Below the pieces are notes generated by a model. It saw only the letters and a list, made by a program, of their open reading frames with translations, was not told the origin of the DNA and did not search any database. From the NCBI GenBank assembly GCA_007131435.1, contig SLQM01000012.1, positions 1-21,085 on the forward strand: a stretch of DNA of 21,085 bases. The letters are read 5' to 3'. The position numbers and the translations under genes were made by a program. Positions within the stretch are counted from its first letter, which is position 1. Each line of letters starts with the position of its first letter. Shown here one piece after another: positions 7,872-15,475 of this stretch. This DNA comes from Syntrophomonadaceae bacterium (GTDB lineage Bacteria > Bacillota > Dethiobacteria > DTU022).

Positions 7872-9232
7872 ACTATAAAAGAACTACTCCTGAAAATGCC
7901 CGGGAAGCAGCCCTGCAGGCCCTGCTCCGATATGAAACAGATAACGCTTACCTGAACCTGGCGCTGCCACCACTTTTGAAAAAGCTGTCTTCAGAAGACA
8001 GGGCACTTGCTGTCCAGCTCTCAGCAGGGACTGTCCAGCGTCTCAATACCCTTGATTGGTCCCTTTCTTTGCACCTCAAAAAGGATTTGAACGGTTTACC
8101 TCCCCCGATCAGGAACATATTGCGCCTTGGCCTCTATCAACTCTTCTACCTCCAGCGTATCCCTGGCTATGCCGTGGTAGATCAGGCTGTGCGTTTGGCA
8201 AAGCGCTACGGTCACCGTGGTACAGCCGGCCTGGTTAATGCCCTGTTGAGAAAGCTTGCCGGACAATTTGACTACCTGCCATGGCCTGATTGTGAAAAAC
8301 AGCCGGTAGAATACCTGGCTTTAAAAGAAAGTTTTCCACCCTGGATTGCCAAACGGGCCTTTGATAGCTTTGGCCTTCCTGAAGCAGCCAACTGGTGTGC
8401 TGCAAACAACAGGAAACCTAAACTATCTGTCAGGCCGAACAGGCTTAAAACTAATCCTGCCAAGCTTGCTGAAAAATTAAAGCGGGAAGGATTTTCTTTA
8501 TTAGATAATTCAAGGCCTGTGCCGGGCCTGCTCTATCTTGAGGCCGGCCAGAACCTGGCTTCTTCTGAAGCCTTCAGAGAGGGCCTGTTTACAATCCAGG
8601 GTGGAAGCTCTGCCCTGGTAGCGCCTCTTTTAGAACCTTGCCCGGGAAATACAATAGTTGATCTTTGCAGCGCTCCCGGAGGTAAAACCACGCACCTGGC
8701 TGAGATGATCGAAGACCGTGGAATGATATATGCTGTTGAGGTAAATTCTAAACGCCTGGAATTGGTGAGAAAGGCAGCTAAACGCCTGGGGTTGAAAAGC
8801 ATTATCCCTTTGCAGGGTGACGGTAGAGATATTTATAAATCTAATCTCAAAACCCCGCAGGCTATCCTGGTAGATGCTCCATGTTCCGGGATAGGGGTTA
8901 TCAGGCGTCTCCCGGAAATCAAGTGGAGAAGGCAGGAGGGCGAACTGGCGGGGCTGCAGAAAAAGCAGCTGGAGCTGCTTAACGCAGCCGCCCGTTTACT
9001 GCCCACTGGTGGAAAGCTTCTCTATTCTGTCTGCACTACCATGCGTGAAGAAACAAGCGAAGTAGTAGAAGCTTTTTCAGCTTCAAACTGTACCTTTGCC
9101 CTGCAAAACATATTGCCTCAGCTGCCGCTTGAACTGCAAAAAAACCAGGATCAGGAAAAGGGCGCTTATCTTTATCCGCACCGCCATGAACTGGATGGCT
9201 TTTTCATAGCCCTCTGGCATAAAAAGGTTTAA
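7868..9232 (+). CDS. rsmB: 16S rRNA (cytosine-967-C5)-methyltransferase RsmB
   Basis: A 454-residue SAM-dependent enzyme that methylates C967 (E. coli numbering) of 16S rRNA. The N-terminal NusB-like domain (about 1-145) starts with ENAREAALQALLRYE. The methyltransferase part has the SAM loop VDLCSAPGGKTTHLAE (motif I), VEVNSKRLELV, DAPCSGIGVIRRLPEIKW (motif IV, with the release Cys) and LLYSVCTTMREE (motif VI, with the catalytic Cys; most homologues read STCT). The start is TTG 7868, overlapping the fmt stop, with GGAGAA about 8 nt upstream. It ends this gene series; in Bacillus rlmN follows here, but in this window a promoter and stp follow instead. Confidence 0.95.
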   Translation: MNYKRTTPENAREAALQALLRYETDNAYLNLALPPLLKKLSSEDRALAVQLSAGTVQRLNTLDWSLSLHLKKDLNGLPPPIRNILRLGLYQLFYLQRIPGYAVVDQAVRLAKRYGHRGTAGLVNALLRKLAGQFDYLPWPDCEKQPVEYLALKESFPPWIAKRAFDSFGLPEAANWCAANNRKPKLSVRPNRLKTNPAKLAEKLKREGFSLLDNSRPVPGLLYLEAGQNLASSEAFREGLFTIQGGSSALVAPLLEPCPGNTIVDLCSAPGGKTTHLAEMIEDRGMIYAVEVNSKRLELVRKAAKRLGLKSIIPLQGDGRDIYKSNLKTPQAILVDAPCSGIGVIRRLPEIKWRRQEGELAGLQKKQLELLNAAARLLPTGGKLLYSVCTTMREETSEVVEAFSASNCTFALQNILPQLPLELQKNQDQEKGAYLYPHRHELDGFFIALWHKKV

Positions 9233-9235
9233 ATC

Positions 9236-9264
9236 TTGCCTCTTTACGACCTATTTGCTATACT
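9236..9264 (+). promoter_or_regulatory. SigA-type promoter (extended -10) of stp-prkC
   Basis: TTGCCT (9236-9241), a 17-nt spacer and TATACT (9259-9264), preceded by TG at 9256-9257 as in an extended -10. The start would be near 9271, giving a leader of about 57 nt before stp. This is in the 95-nt gap after rsmB, so stp-prkC-rsgA-rpe can be transcribed independently of the upstream genes. Confidence 0.8.
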
Positions 9265-9327
9265 GAACGTGGAAATTGCAATAAAAATATTCCAACAAAG
9301 GCTTATAAATACGGGGGTTAACAACTG

Positions 9328-10077
9328 TTGCTTGTAACCGGAGTAACCAACAAGGGTAAGGAACGGCCCAGGAATGAAGACTGCTGTTTTGCAGTGCAGG
9401 ATTCAGATCTTGCGCTCCTGGTCGTCGCAGACGGTATGGGTGGGCATAAAGCCGGCAATGTGGCCAGTGAAATCGCAGTAACAACTGCTGAGAAATACTG
9501 GAACAATATTAACCGTGATAAACCGCTGAGTGCCCAGGACGCAAAAGACCTGGTGAAAGATTTAATCACAGAAGCTAATCAGGCAGTTATTTCCGAAGCT
9601 GATAATTGCTTTGAAAAACGTGGTATGGGAACAACATTAACCGCAGGACTGCTAAATGGCGATCATCTTATTATCGGACATATAGGTGACAGCCGGGCCT
9701 ACCTGGTCAATAATGATCAAATAGAGCTTTTGACAAGAGATCATTCCCTCCTTGAGCAGCTAATCCAGTCGGGTCAGGTCAAGCCGGAAGAGGCGAAGAA
9801 GCATCCCAAACGCCATGTATTAACCCGTGCTCTTGGAGCATCTTCCGATCTGCAAATCGATATTAGCGATTTTATTATTGAACCAGGTTCTGTCCTTTTG
9901 TTTTGTACTGACGGTTTGACCAACCACGTAGAAGATGATGAAATCCTTACCGTTATCACCGGGCAAAAAGATCCTCAGCTTCAGGCTGAGTCGCTGGTAG
10001 CCCTGGCTAATGCCAGGGGTGGTTGCGATAATATTACGGTTGTAATTGCAGCAGATATAGGGGGTCAACCAGATTAA
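9328..10077 (+). CDS. stp: PP2C-type Ser/Thr protein phosphatase (Stp/PrpC)
   Basis: A 249-residue Mn-dependent PPM phosphatase that reverses phosphorylation by the adjacent kinase. Metal-binding and PPM motifs are all visible: RNEDCCF, VADGMGGHKAGN, GMGTTLTAGLL, GDSRAYL, TRDHSLL, FCTDGLTNHVEDDEI and GGCDNITVVI. There is no TM segment, so it acts on cytosolic targets. The start is taken as TTG at 9328, since the family's conserved N-terminal block begins a few residues in; the only site upstream, GGGGG (9313-9317), is about 10 nt away, so the start is less certain. The stop overlaps the prkC start (TAATG). Confidence 0.95.
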   Translation: MLVTGVTNKGKERPRNEDCCFAVQDSDLALLVVADGMGGHKAGNVASEIAVTTAEKYWNNINRDKPLSAQDAKDLVKDLITEANQAVISEADNCFEKRGMGTTLTAGLLNGDHLIIGHIGDSRAYLVNNDQIELLTRDHSLLEQLIQSGQVKPEEAKKHPKRHVLTRALGASSDLQIDISDFIIEPGSVLLFCTDGLTNHVEDDEILTVITGQKDPQLQAESLVALANARGGCDNITVVIAADIGGQPD

Positions 10078-11717
10078 TGATTGGCAAAGTATTGGCCGAG
10101 CGTTATGAACTGATAGAGAAAATAGCCGAAGGCGGTATGGCCCGGGTTTTCCGCGGCCGTGACTTGCTGCTTAAAAGAACTGTAGCAGTTAAAGTCCTAA
10201 AAGATCAGATGACCGGTGATGCTGCATTTATTCGCCGTTTTGAACGCGAAGCACAATCAGCAGCAGCCCTTTCTCACCCGCATATAGTCAACATCTATGA
10301 TGTGGGAGAAAAAGAAGGCACATATTTCATGGTCATGGAGTACGTGGATGGAAAAAATCTAAAAGAATATATCAGGGAAAAGGGCAGGCTTCCAGTTCAT
10401 GAAGCAATTAAAATTACCCGCCAGATAGCCGAAGCGCTGGCTGAAGCCCATAAGGCGGGAGTCGTTCATCGTGACATTAAACCGCAGAATATTCTATTTT
10501 CACGGGATGGGAAAGTTAAAGTAACTGATTTCGGGATTGCCATTGCCGGTGACGGAGTTACCGTTACAGCAGGAGACCAGATTATCGGTTCAGTCCAATA
10601 TATCTCGCCGGAGCAGGCCCGTGGTGATATAGCCGGAAAACAGTCCGACCTTTATTCATTGGGTATTGTACTTTATGAAATGGTTACCGGAAAAGTACCC
10701 TTTGATGGTGAAAGTCCCGTTGCTGTAGCCATGAAACATATCCAGGAACAGATTGTTCCGCCAAGGCGCCTGGTTGAAGATTTGCCCCCGGCGCTTGATC
10801 AGATAATCCTTAAATCGGTGCAGAAAGACTCTGCTGAACGCTATATGACCGCTGAAGAGCTGCTGGAAGATATTTTATATGCTGAAGAAAAGAGAGAGCC
10901 CAGGATAAAACCTGCCCATTCCTCTTATAATACCGGCGATGAAGAAGACGACGACCACATCTTACGGCCGGTCAGGACAGAGGAAGATCAACCAAAGCGG
11001 GTGGTCATATCACCTAAGTTATTGAAAATCGTTCTGCGGCTTTTCTTCTTTTTGCTAATACCGGCAGCTTTGATTGGTACAGCATACTTTTTCTTAAGCA
11101 GTTATGTTTTTGTGCCGGATATCGAGGTGCCGGATGTAACTGACATGAGCCAGAGCGAAGCGGCAGCAGCGCTAAGTGGAGTAGGACTGATGCCAAATTC
11201 CGAAATCTCTTATATTTACGACGATCAAATTGCTGTCGGCAATGTAGTCAGAACCGATCCACCTGCCGGCAGGATAGTAAAACAGGACAGGATTATCGAC
11301 CTAATTGTCAGTAAAGGGCCTGAATTTATTGTAACACCCGATCTGGTAGGGCGGACGGAGAGGGAGGCGCAGGTTATCCTCCAGGGTCTTGATTTAAATA
11401 TGATTGTTGAGCGGGATTACAACGAGGAAGTACCCGAGGGCGAGATCTACCGCCAGCAGCCCGGGGAATCATTTAAGATTTCCCCCGGCGACACTGTTGT
11501 AGTTTATGTCAGCCAGGGCAGGGGGCCCTTCGCCCTGGCTGACCTTGTAGGTTTTTCCGAGGAGGTAGCCCTCGAGTACCTGGATGAACATGGTTTAAGA
11601 GCAGTGGTGCGCAAACGCTTTACCCTGGGTTCTTCAGGGCATGTAATTGAGCAGATGCCCGAACCGGGCACGGAAGTGCGTCCCGGGGAATCGATTGAAA
11701 TTGTTGTTGGAGAATGA
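10077..11717 (+). CDS. prkC: Membrane Ser/Thr protein kinase with three PASTA domains (PrkC/StkP type)
   Basis: A 546-residue Hanks-type kinase that senses cell-wall material outside and phosphorylates proteins inside. The kinase domain (about 8-270) has a Gly-rich loop EGGMARV, ATP-binding Lys39 (AVKVL), HRDIKPQN with catalytic Asp133, DFG at 151-153 and GSVQYISPEQARG. The activation loop has several Thr, candidate autophosphorylation sites. An acidic juxtamembrane stretch (GDEEDDDH) precedes one TM helix at about 316-343. Three extracellular PASTA repeats follow, starting near residues 346, 415 and 483 (VPDVTDMSQSEA, TPDLVGRTEREA, LADLVGFSEEVA). In Bacillus, PrkC phosphorylates the RsgA homologue CpgA, whose gene is next here, 11 nt downstream. 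Confidence 0.97.
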   Translation: MIGKVLAERYELIEKIAEGGMARVFRGRDLLLKRTVAVKVLKDQMTGDAAFIRRFEREAQSAAALSHPHIVNIYDVGEKEGTYFMVMEYVDGKNLKEYIREKGRLPVHEAIKITRQIAEALAEAHKAGVVHRDIKPQNILFSRDGKVKVTDFGIAIAGDGVTVTAGDQIIGSVQYISPEQARGDIAGKQSDLYSLGIVLYEMVTGKVPFDGESPVAVAMKHIQEQIVPPRRLVEDLPPALDQIILKSVQKDSAERYMTAEELLEDILYAEEKREPRIKPAHSSYNTGDEEDDDHILRPVRTEEDQPKRVVISPKLLKIVLRLFFFLLIPAALIGTAYFFLSSYVFVPDIEVPDVTDMSQSEAAAALSGVGLMPNSEISYIYDDQIAVGNVVRTDPPAGRIVKQDRIIDLIVSKGPEFIVTPDLVGRTEREAQVILQGLDLNMIVERDYNEEVPEGEIYRQQPGESFKISPGDTVVVYVSQGRGPFALADLVGFSEEVALEYLDEHGLRAVVRKRFTLGSSGHVIEQMPEPGTEVRPGESIEIVVGE

Positions 11718-11728
11718 GGAGGTATTGA

Positions 11729-12619
11729 TTGTCTAAAGGTAAAGTTATCAGGGCAGCAGGAGGTTTTTTTGCTGTTTGTGATGAAACTGGAAACGAATAT
11801 TTGTGCCGGGCCAGGGGTAATTTAAAAAGAGGCAGCGAAGCTTTAATGGTTGGCGATAATGTTATATTTCATCCCCTTAACCAGGTTTCCGGTGGCAGAA
11901 CTGATGAAGGCATAATAGAAAAGCGGCTTGCCCGCTTTAATCGCCTTGGGCGGCCCCCGGTTGCCAATATAAACCAGCTGGTAGTGGTGATGGCATTTAA
12001 AGATCCGGGGTGTGACTGGCAGCTTGTAAGCCGGATGCTTGTCCAGGCGGAGAAAGAAGATATGGCCGCTTTTTTATGTTTGAACAAGGCAGACCTGGTA
12101 AATGATCAAGAGATAGAAGAAACAAAAAAGAGCACAGCTTCCTTTCCTTATCCCATTATCTACAGCAGTGCAGTAACGAAACTCGGTATTGATGAAATTG
12201 CAGAACGCTTAAAAGACTGTACTTCTGTCTTTGCAGGACCCTCCGGGGTGGGGAAATCCTCCCTGCTGAATGCGATACAGCCGGGGCTGTCCCTGCAAAC
12301 TGGCGATGTAAGTGAAAAAATTAAAAGGGGAAGGCACACTACGCGCCTCGCTGAACTAATCCCCATGAATAATGGCGGCAAAGTTGTTGATACCCCCGGT
12401 TTTAGCAGGCTTAGTTTTTCCGACCTGGATGAAAATGAATTGGCCTTGCTGTTTCCTGATTTTGAAAACCTGCGCGGGCAGTGTAATTTTCGAAACTGCA
12501 GGCATGCAGGAGAGCCTGGATGCGCTATCGAAGAGAATGTTGGGAAAAAAGTAAACTCCATGCGCTATGAACATTACCGGTTATTTTTAGATGAAATAAG
12601 CAAACAGGAGGCTTATTGA
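11729..12619 (+). CDS. rsgA: Ribosome small subunit-dependent GTPase RsgA
   Basis: A 296-residue circularly permuted GTPase that tests and releases late 30S assembly intermediates. An N-terminal OB-fold (about 1-65) precedes the G domain, whose motifs come in the order expected for the family: G4 LNKADL first, then G1 GPSGVGKSS, the switch-associated GRHTTR and G3 DTPGFSRL. The C-terminal Zn module has CNFRNCRHAGEPGC (Cys, Cys, His, Cys ligands). The start is TTG 11729 with AGGAGG about 6 nt upstream. It lies between prkC and rpe as in many Bacillota, and is a known PrkC substrate in Bacillus. Length is normal. Confidence 0.97.
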   Translation: MSKGKVIRAAGGFFAVCDETGNEYLCRARGNLKRGSEALMVGDNVIFHPLNQVSGGRTDEGIIEKRLARFNRLGRPPVANINQLVVVMAFKDPGCDWQLVSRMLVQAEKEDMAAFLCLNKADLVNDQEIEETKKSTASFPYPIIYSSAVTKLGIDEIAERLKDCTSVFAGPSGVGKSSLLNAIQPGLSLQTGDVSEKIKRGRHTTRLAELIPMNNGGKVVDTPGFSRLSFSDLDENELALLFPDFENLRGQCNFRNCRHAGEPGCAIEENVGKKVNSMRYEHYRLFLDEISKQEAY

Positions 12620-12620
12620 T

Positions 12621-13271
12621 ATGGCAGTAAAAGTAGCTCCATCGCTGCTTTCCGCTGATTTTAGCGACCTGGGCCGTGAACTTAAGAGAATTGAAGAAAA
12701 CGGTGCAGACTGGGCTCACCTTGATGTAATGGATGGGCATTTTGTTCCCGCGATCACCATCGGGCCGGTAGTAGCAAAATCGCTTCGCCCCAGGACCAGG
12801 CTATTCATGGATGCTCATTTAATGGTCAGTGAACCGGAAAATCATATTGAACCATTTGCCAGGGCAGGAGTAAACCTCCTGACAATCCAGGCCGAAGCTA
12901 CAGCTCATTTAGACCGGGCCCTGCGAAAAATAAAAGAACATGGCCTGAAAGCAGGGGTTGCGCTTAACCCTGCCACACCGGTTTCAGTATTGGAATATGT
13001 TTGGCCCCTACTTGACCTGGTCCTGGTGATGAGTGTCAACCCCGGTGCCGGTGGGCAGTCCTTTATCCCAGCTGTCCTGCCAAAAATCCGGTACATTGCC
13101 AGCCAGGTTAAAGAGCTAAATTTAAAGGTTGATATAGAAGTAGATGGTGGAGTTAACCGTGAAACAGCACCTGAAATAGTTAAAGCGGGCGCTACAGTGC
13201 TGGTTGCCGGGTCAGCTATTTTTGCTGCCGAGGATGGTATGTCCTTAATTGGTGAGTTGAAAAATCTATAA
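12621..13271 (+). CDS. rpe: Ribulose-phosphate 3-epimerase
   Basis: A 216-residue TIM-barrel enzyme of the pentose phosphate pathway that interconverts ribulose 5-phosphate and xylulose 5-phosphate. Signatures are APSLLSADFSDLGRE, HLDVMDGHFVPAITIGP (metal-binding His and catalytic Asp), MDAHLMVSEPENHI (metal His), VLVMSVNPGAGGQSFIP and IEVDGGVNRETA (second catalytic Asp). ATG 12621 is 1 nt after the rsgA stop, with AGGAGG inside rsgA. Its substrate ribulose 5-phosphate is also what RibBA uses downstream, so position and metabolism agree. The promoter for the rib leader overlaps its last codons. Confidence 0.97.
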   Translation: MAVKVAPSLLSADFSDLGRELKRIEENGADWAHLDVMDGHFVPAITIGPVVAKSLRPRTRLFMDAHLMVSEPENHIEPFARAGVNLLTIQAEATAHLDRALRKIKEHGLKAGVALNPATPVSVLEYVWPLLDLVLVMSVNPGAGGQSFIPAVLPKIRYIASQVKELNLKVDIEVDGGVNRETAPEIVKAGATVLVAGSAIFAAEDGMSLIGELKNL

Positions 13272-13284
13272 GATATGCTATAAT
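13257..13284 (+). promoter_or_regulatory. Promoter of the FMN-riboswitch leader and rib genes
   Basis: TTGAAA (13257-13262), a 16-nt spacer and a perfect TATAAT (13279-13284) with TG at 13276-13277 (extended -10). The -35 lies inside the end of rpe. Transcription would start near 13291, just before the aptamer's first stem. Confidence 0.85.
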
Positions 13285-13295
13285 TCTAATTAACC

Positions 13296-13447
13296 GATAT
13301 CTTCAGGGTCTGGTGAGAAGGTGTAACCTTCAATTCCGAACCGGCGGTAATGCTCAGCCCTTAGAGCTGCAGCAAAGCCCGCGAGCGATAAGCTGATCCG
13401 GTGCAAGTCCGGAGCCGACAGTATAGTCTGGAAGGGAGAAGATGCGG
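13296..13447 (+). ncRNA. FMN riboswitch (RFN element)
   Basis: Aptamer that binds FMN and turns down riboflavin synthesis genes. Stem P1 pairs ATCTTC (13299-13304) with GAAGAT (13438-13443). The conserved blocks are CCGGCGGTAA (13341-13350), AAAGCCCGCGAGC (13374-13386), the P5 hairpin TCCGG/CCGGA (13397-13412) and GCCGACAGTATAGTCTGGA (13414-13432). The optional P3 arm forms an 8-bp hairpin at 13351-13374 (TGCT-CAGC ... GCTG-c-AGCA). It differs from the usual pattern in the L2 loop: the conserved GGTGA-AATTCC is split by a 15-nt hairpin, GAAGGT-GTA-ACCTTC (13317-13331). It lies 200 nt before ribD. Confidence 0.97.
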
Positions 13448-13470
13448 TACAATAAAAGGCCTGTTACCTT

Positions 13471-13503
13471 AAAGACCCTGCAGCTGCCTTGTGTGGGTTT
13501 TTT
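13471..13503 (+). terminator. Candidate riboswitch-controlled intrinsic terminator
   Basis: AAAGACCC (13471-13478) can pair with GGGTTTTT (13495-13502), eight pairs including one G-T. After one bulged base, TGCA (13479-13482) pairs with TGTG (13490-13493). The 3' arm runs straight into a T tract (13498-13503). Placed 24 nt after the aptamer, it fits transcription attenuation. The U tract partly forms the stem, so strength is uncertain. The 5' arm is also complementary to 13304-13311 in the aptamer, a possible antiterminator. Confidence 0.65.
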
Positions 13504-13654
13504 AATTTGTACAGGTTGGTTAAATCCGGCCTGTGATAAAGACTGGCGAACACTATTTGGCCTTACTAAAAGGAATCAGGCTTTTTAAGCAGAAATAAGT
13601 TCTGAAAACAACTTTAAATCTTTAACTATCATTAATCTGACGAGGTGAGATTTG
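13504..13654 (+). other. rib leader downstream of the terminator, with a second hairpin
   Basis: Noncoding leader between the riboswitch terminator and ribD; together with the riboswitch it makes up the gap from 13272 to ribD. ACAGGTTGG (13511-13519) pairs with CCGGCCTGT (13526-13534) in a 9-bp stem with two G-T pairs and loop TTAAAT, extended by one more wobble to 13510-13535. No U tract follows it, so it is not a terminator. A weaker GCCT/AGGC hairpin followed by TTTTT lies at 13560-13586. No ORF with a ribosome binding site is seen. The end holds the ribD site GAGGTGA. Confidence 0.45.
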
Positions 13655-14773
13655 TTGGATGCCGACGAGCGATATATGTGGATGGCCTTAGACCTGGCCC
13701 GCCAGGGCAGGGGGCGCACCAGCCCAAACCCCATGGTTGGAGCTATCATAGTTCAGGGTTCAGAGGTGGTAGGCACTGGTTATCACCAGGCTGCCGGAAC
13801 TCCGCATGCTGAAATTATTGCCCTGAAAAAAGCCGGTGAAAAGGCCCGTGATGCAACCCTCTATGTAAACCTTGAGCCGTGCAACCATCATGGCCGTACC
13901 GGGCCCTGTACCGAAGCTATAATCAAGGCCGGTATCAGCAGGGTTGTTGTAGCAATGCGTGACCCTAACCCAAATGTAGCAGGTGGAGGGTTGGAAAGGC
14001 TTGACTCAGCCGGAATTAAGGTCAAGGAAGGTTTGCTTGAAAACAAGGCCAGTAAACTTAACGAGGTGTTTGTCAAGTTTGTATCTACCGGGCTGCCCTT
14101 TGTCGGGGTAAAAGTAGCAATGAGCCTTGATGGTAAAATTGCAACTAAAACTGGAGAATCACACTGGATAACCGGAGAAAAAGCCCGTCAGTTTGTTCAC
14201 CGGATGCGTGATCACAGCGATGTAATCATGGTCGGCATCGAAACAGTTTTAAAGGACAATCCCAGGCTAACTACCAGGTTTGAAGGCGGTGGGGGCAGGG
14301 ACCCCGTGCGGGTTGTTGTCGATAGCACGGCTCGCCTGCCGCTCGATGCTAAGGTAGTGGAGAGCAGTTCTACAGCGCCCACAATCTTAGCTGTAACTGA
14401 AGAAGCCCCGGAAGATAAGTGCCGCGCCCTTGGCGAAAGAGGGGTGGAAGTGCTTCATCTTCCTGCCAGGAAAGGCCGGGTAGACCTTCATGCCCTTTTG
14501 AAAAAACTGGCTGAAAAGGAACTCAGCACTATCCTGGTTGAAGGGGGAGGAACCTTGAACTACAGCCTGCTGGAAGATTCACTGATTGATAAACTATATA
14601 TCTTTATTGCCCCCCTCTTAATCGGGGGTAAAAACAGCCCCACCCCGTTTTCCGGCGCCGGTATAGATGATTTAAGCCGGGCCTGGTCAGTGGAAGATAT
14701 TGAGATGAAGCAGTTCGACCGTGATATGCTTTTAATCGGTTACCCGGTGAAGAAAAATGGGCAGTCTGCCTAA
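13655..14773 (+). CDS. ribD: Bifunctional riboflavin deaminase-reductase RibD
   Basis: Carries out the second and third steps from GTP: deamination of the pyrimidine released by GTP cyclohydrolase II, then NADPH-dependent reduction of its ribosyl side chain. The N-terminal deaminase (about 1-145) has TSPNPMVGAI, the Zn-binding HAE (PHAEIIAL) and PCNHHGRTGPC. The reductase domain has KVAMSLDGKIATKTGESHWI, GIETVLKDNPRLT and ILVEGGGTLNYSLL. The start is TTG 13655, giving MDADERYMWMALDLA, because GAGGTGA (13642-13648) ends 6 nt before it; TTG 13652 is in frame but sits only 3 nt from the site. First gene after the riboswitch. Confidence 0.96.
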   Translation: MDADERYMWMALDLARQGRGRTSPNPMVGAIIVQGSEVVGTGYHQAAGTPHAEIIALKKAGEKARDATLYVNLEPCNHHGRTGPCTEAIIKAGISRVVVAMRDPNPNVAGGGLERLDSAGIKVKEGLLENKASKLNEVFVKFVSTGLPFVGVKVAMSLDGKIATKTGESHWITGEKARQFVHRMRDHSDVIMVGIETVLKDNPRLTTRFEGGGGRDPVRVVVDSTARLPLDAKVVESSSTAPTILAVTEEAPEDKCRALGERGVEVLHLPARKGRVDLHALLKKLAEKELSTILVEGGGTLNYSLLEDSLIDKLYIFIAPLLIGGKNSPTPFSGAGIDDLSRAWSVEDIEMKQFDRDMLLIGYPVKKNGQSA

Positions 14774-14797
14774 AAAAAATATGGAGGTTGGTCACCA

Positions 14798-15454
14798 TTG
14801 TTTACAGGATTAATTGAAGAGCAGGGAACCGTTTGCAGAATCAGTGGCGGGACGGATGGTACAAACCTGGTTATCAGTGCAGAAAAGGTCCTCTCGGACT
14901 TAAAGATAGGCGATAGTGTGGCCGTCAACGGACCCTGTCTCACGGCAACTTCAGTGGAACGAGATAGCTTTACGGCCTGGGCTATGCCGGAAACAATGAA
15001 AAAAACCAACCTTCAATACCTGTCCGCGGGGAAAAAAGTGAATCTTGAACGGGCCATGTCTCTCGGGGATCGCCTGGGTGGTCATCTTGTCAGCGGCCAT
15101 ATTGATACGGTTGTTACCTTAACAGGAAGAGAGCCGGAAGGAGGCGCCCTTATTCTTTCCTTTGATGCGCCCGGCCCCCTGCTGCGCTACATCATTCCGA
15201 AAGGCTCGGTTGCGTTAGACGGCATCAGCCTTACCGTCATTGATCTAGGTGAAAATGGGTTTTCAGTTGGCATCATTCCCCATACGGCTGCCCAGACCAC
15301 ACTCGGGCAGGCCGAGATTGGGTCAAAAGTTAATCTTGAAGTAGATATGATCGGTAAATATGTTGAAAAAATGCTCATTCCCCGCCTTGAAAGCGGTTAT
15401 GATAAAAAAGAAACGCTAACGATGGCACTTTTACAGGAAAAAGGCTACCTTTAG
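14798..15454 (+). CDS. ribE: Riboflavin synthase alpha subunit
   Basis: A 218-residue enzyme that dismutates two 6,7-dimethyl-8-ribityllumazine molecules to riboflavin and the pyrimidine returned to RibH. It has two lumazine-binding barrels. The first begins MFTGLIEEQGTV with GDSVAVNGPCLTAT (most homologues read NGVCLTVT). The second has RLGGHLVSGHIDTV and GSVALDGISLTVIDL with SVGIIPHTAAQTTL. The C-terminal NLEVDMIGKYVEKML is the trimerisation helix region. The start is TTG 14798, with GGAGG about 10 nt upstream. The gene is called ribE in Bacillus and ribC in E. coli. It sits 24 nt after ribD. Confidence 0.96.
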   Translation: MFTGLIEEQGTVCRISGGTDGTNLVISAEKVLSDLKIGDSVAVNGPCLTATSVERDSFTAWAMPETMKKTNLQYLSAGKKVNLERAMSLGDRLGGHLVSGHIDTVVTLTGREPEGGALILSFDAPGPLLRYIIPKGSVALDGISLTVIDLGENGFSVGIIPHTAAQTTLGQAEIGSKVNLEVDMIGKYVEKMLIPRLESGYDKKETLTMALLQEKGYL

Positions 15455-15475
15455 TTTAGACAGGAGTGAACAGCT

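Noticed and set aside
12160..12561. 133-codon minus-strand ORF inside rsgA
   Set aside because: Low-complexity Ser/Pro/Leu composition typical of a shadow frame opposite the GTPase motifs.
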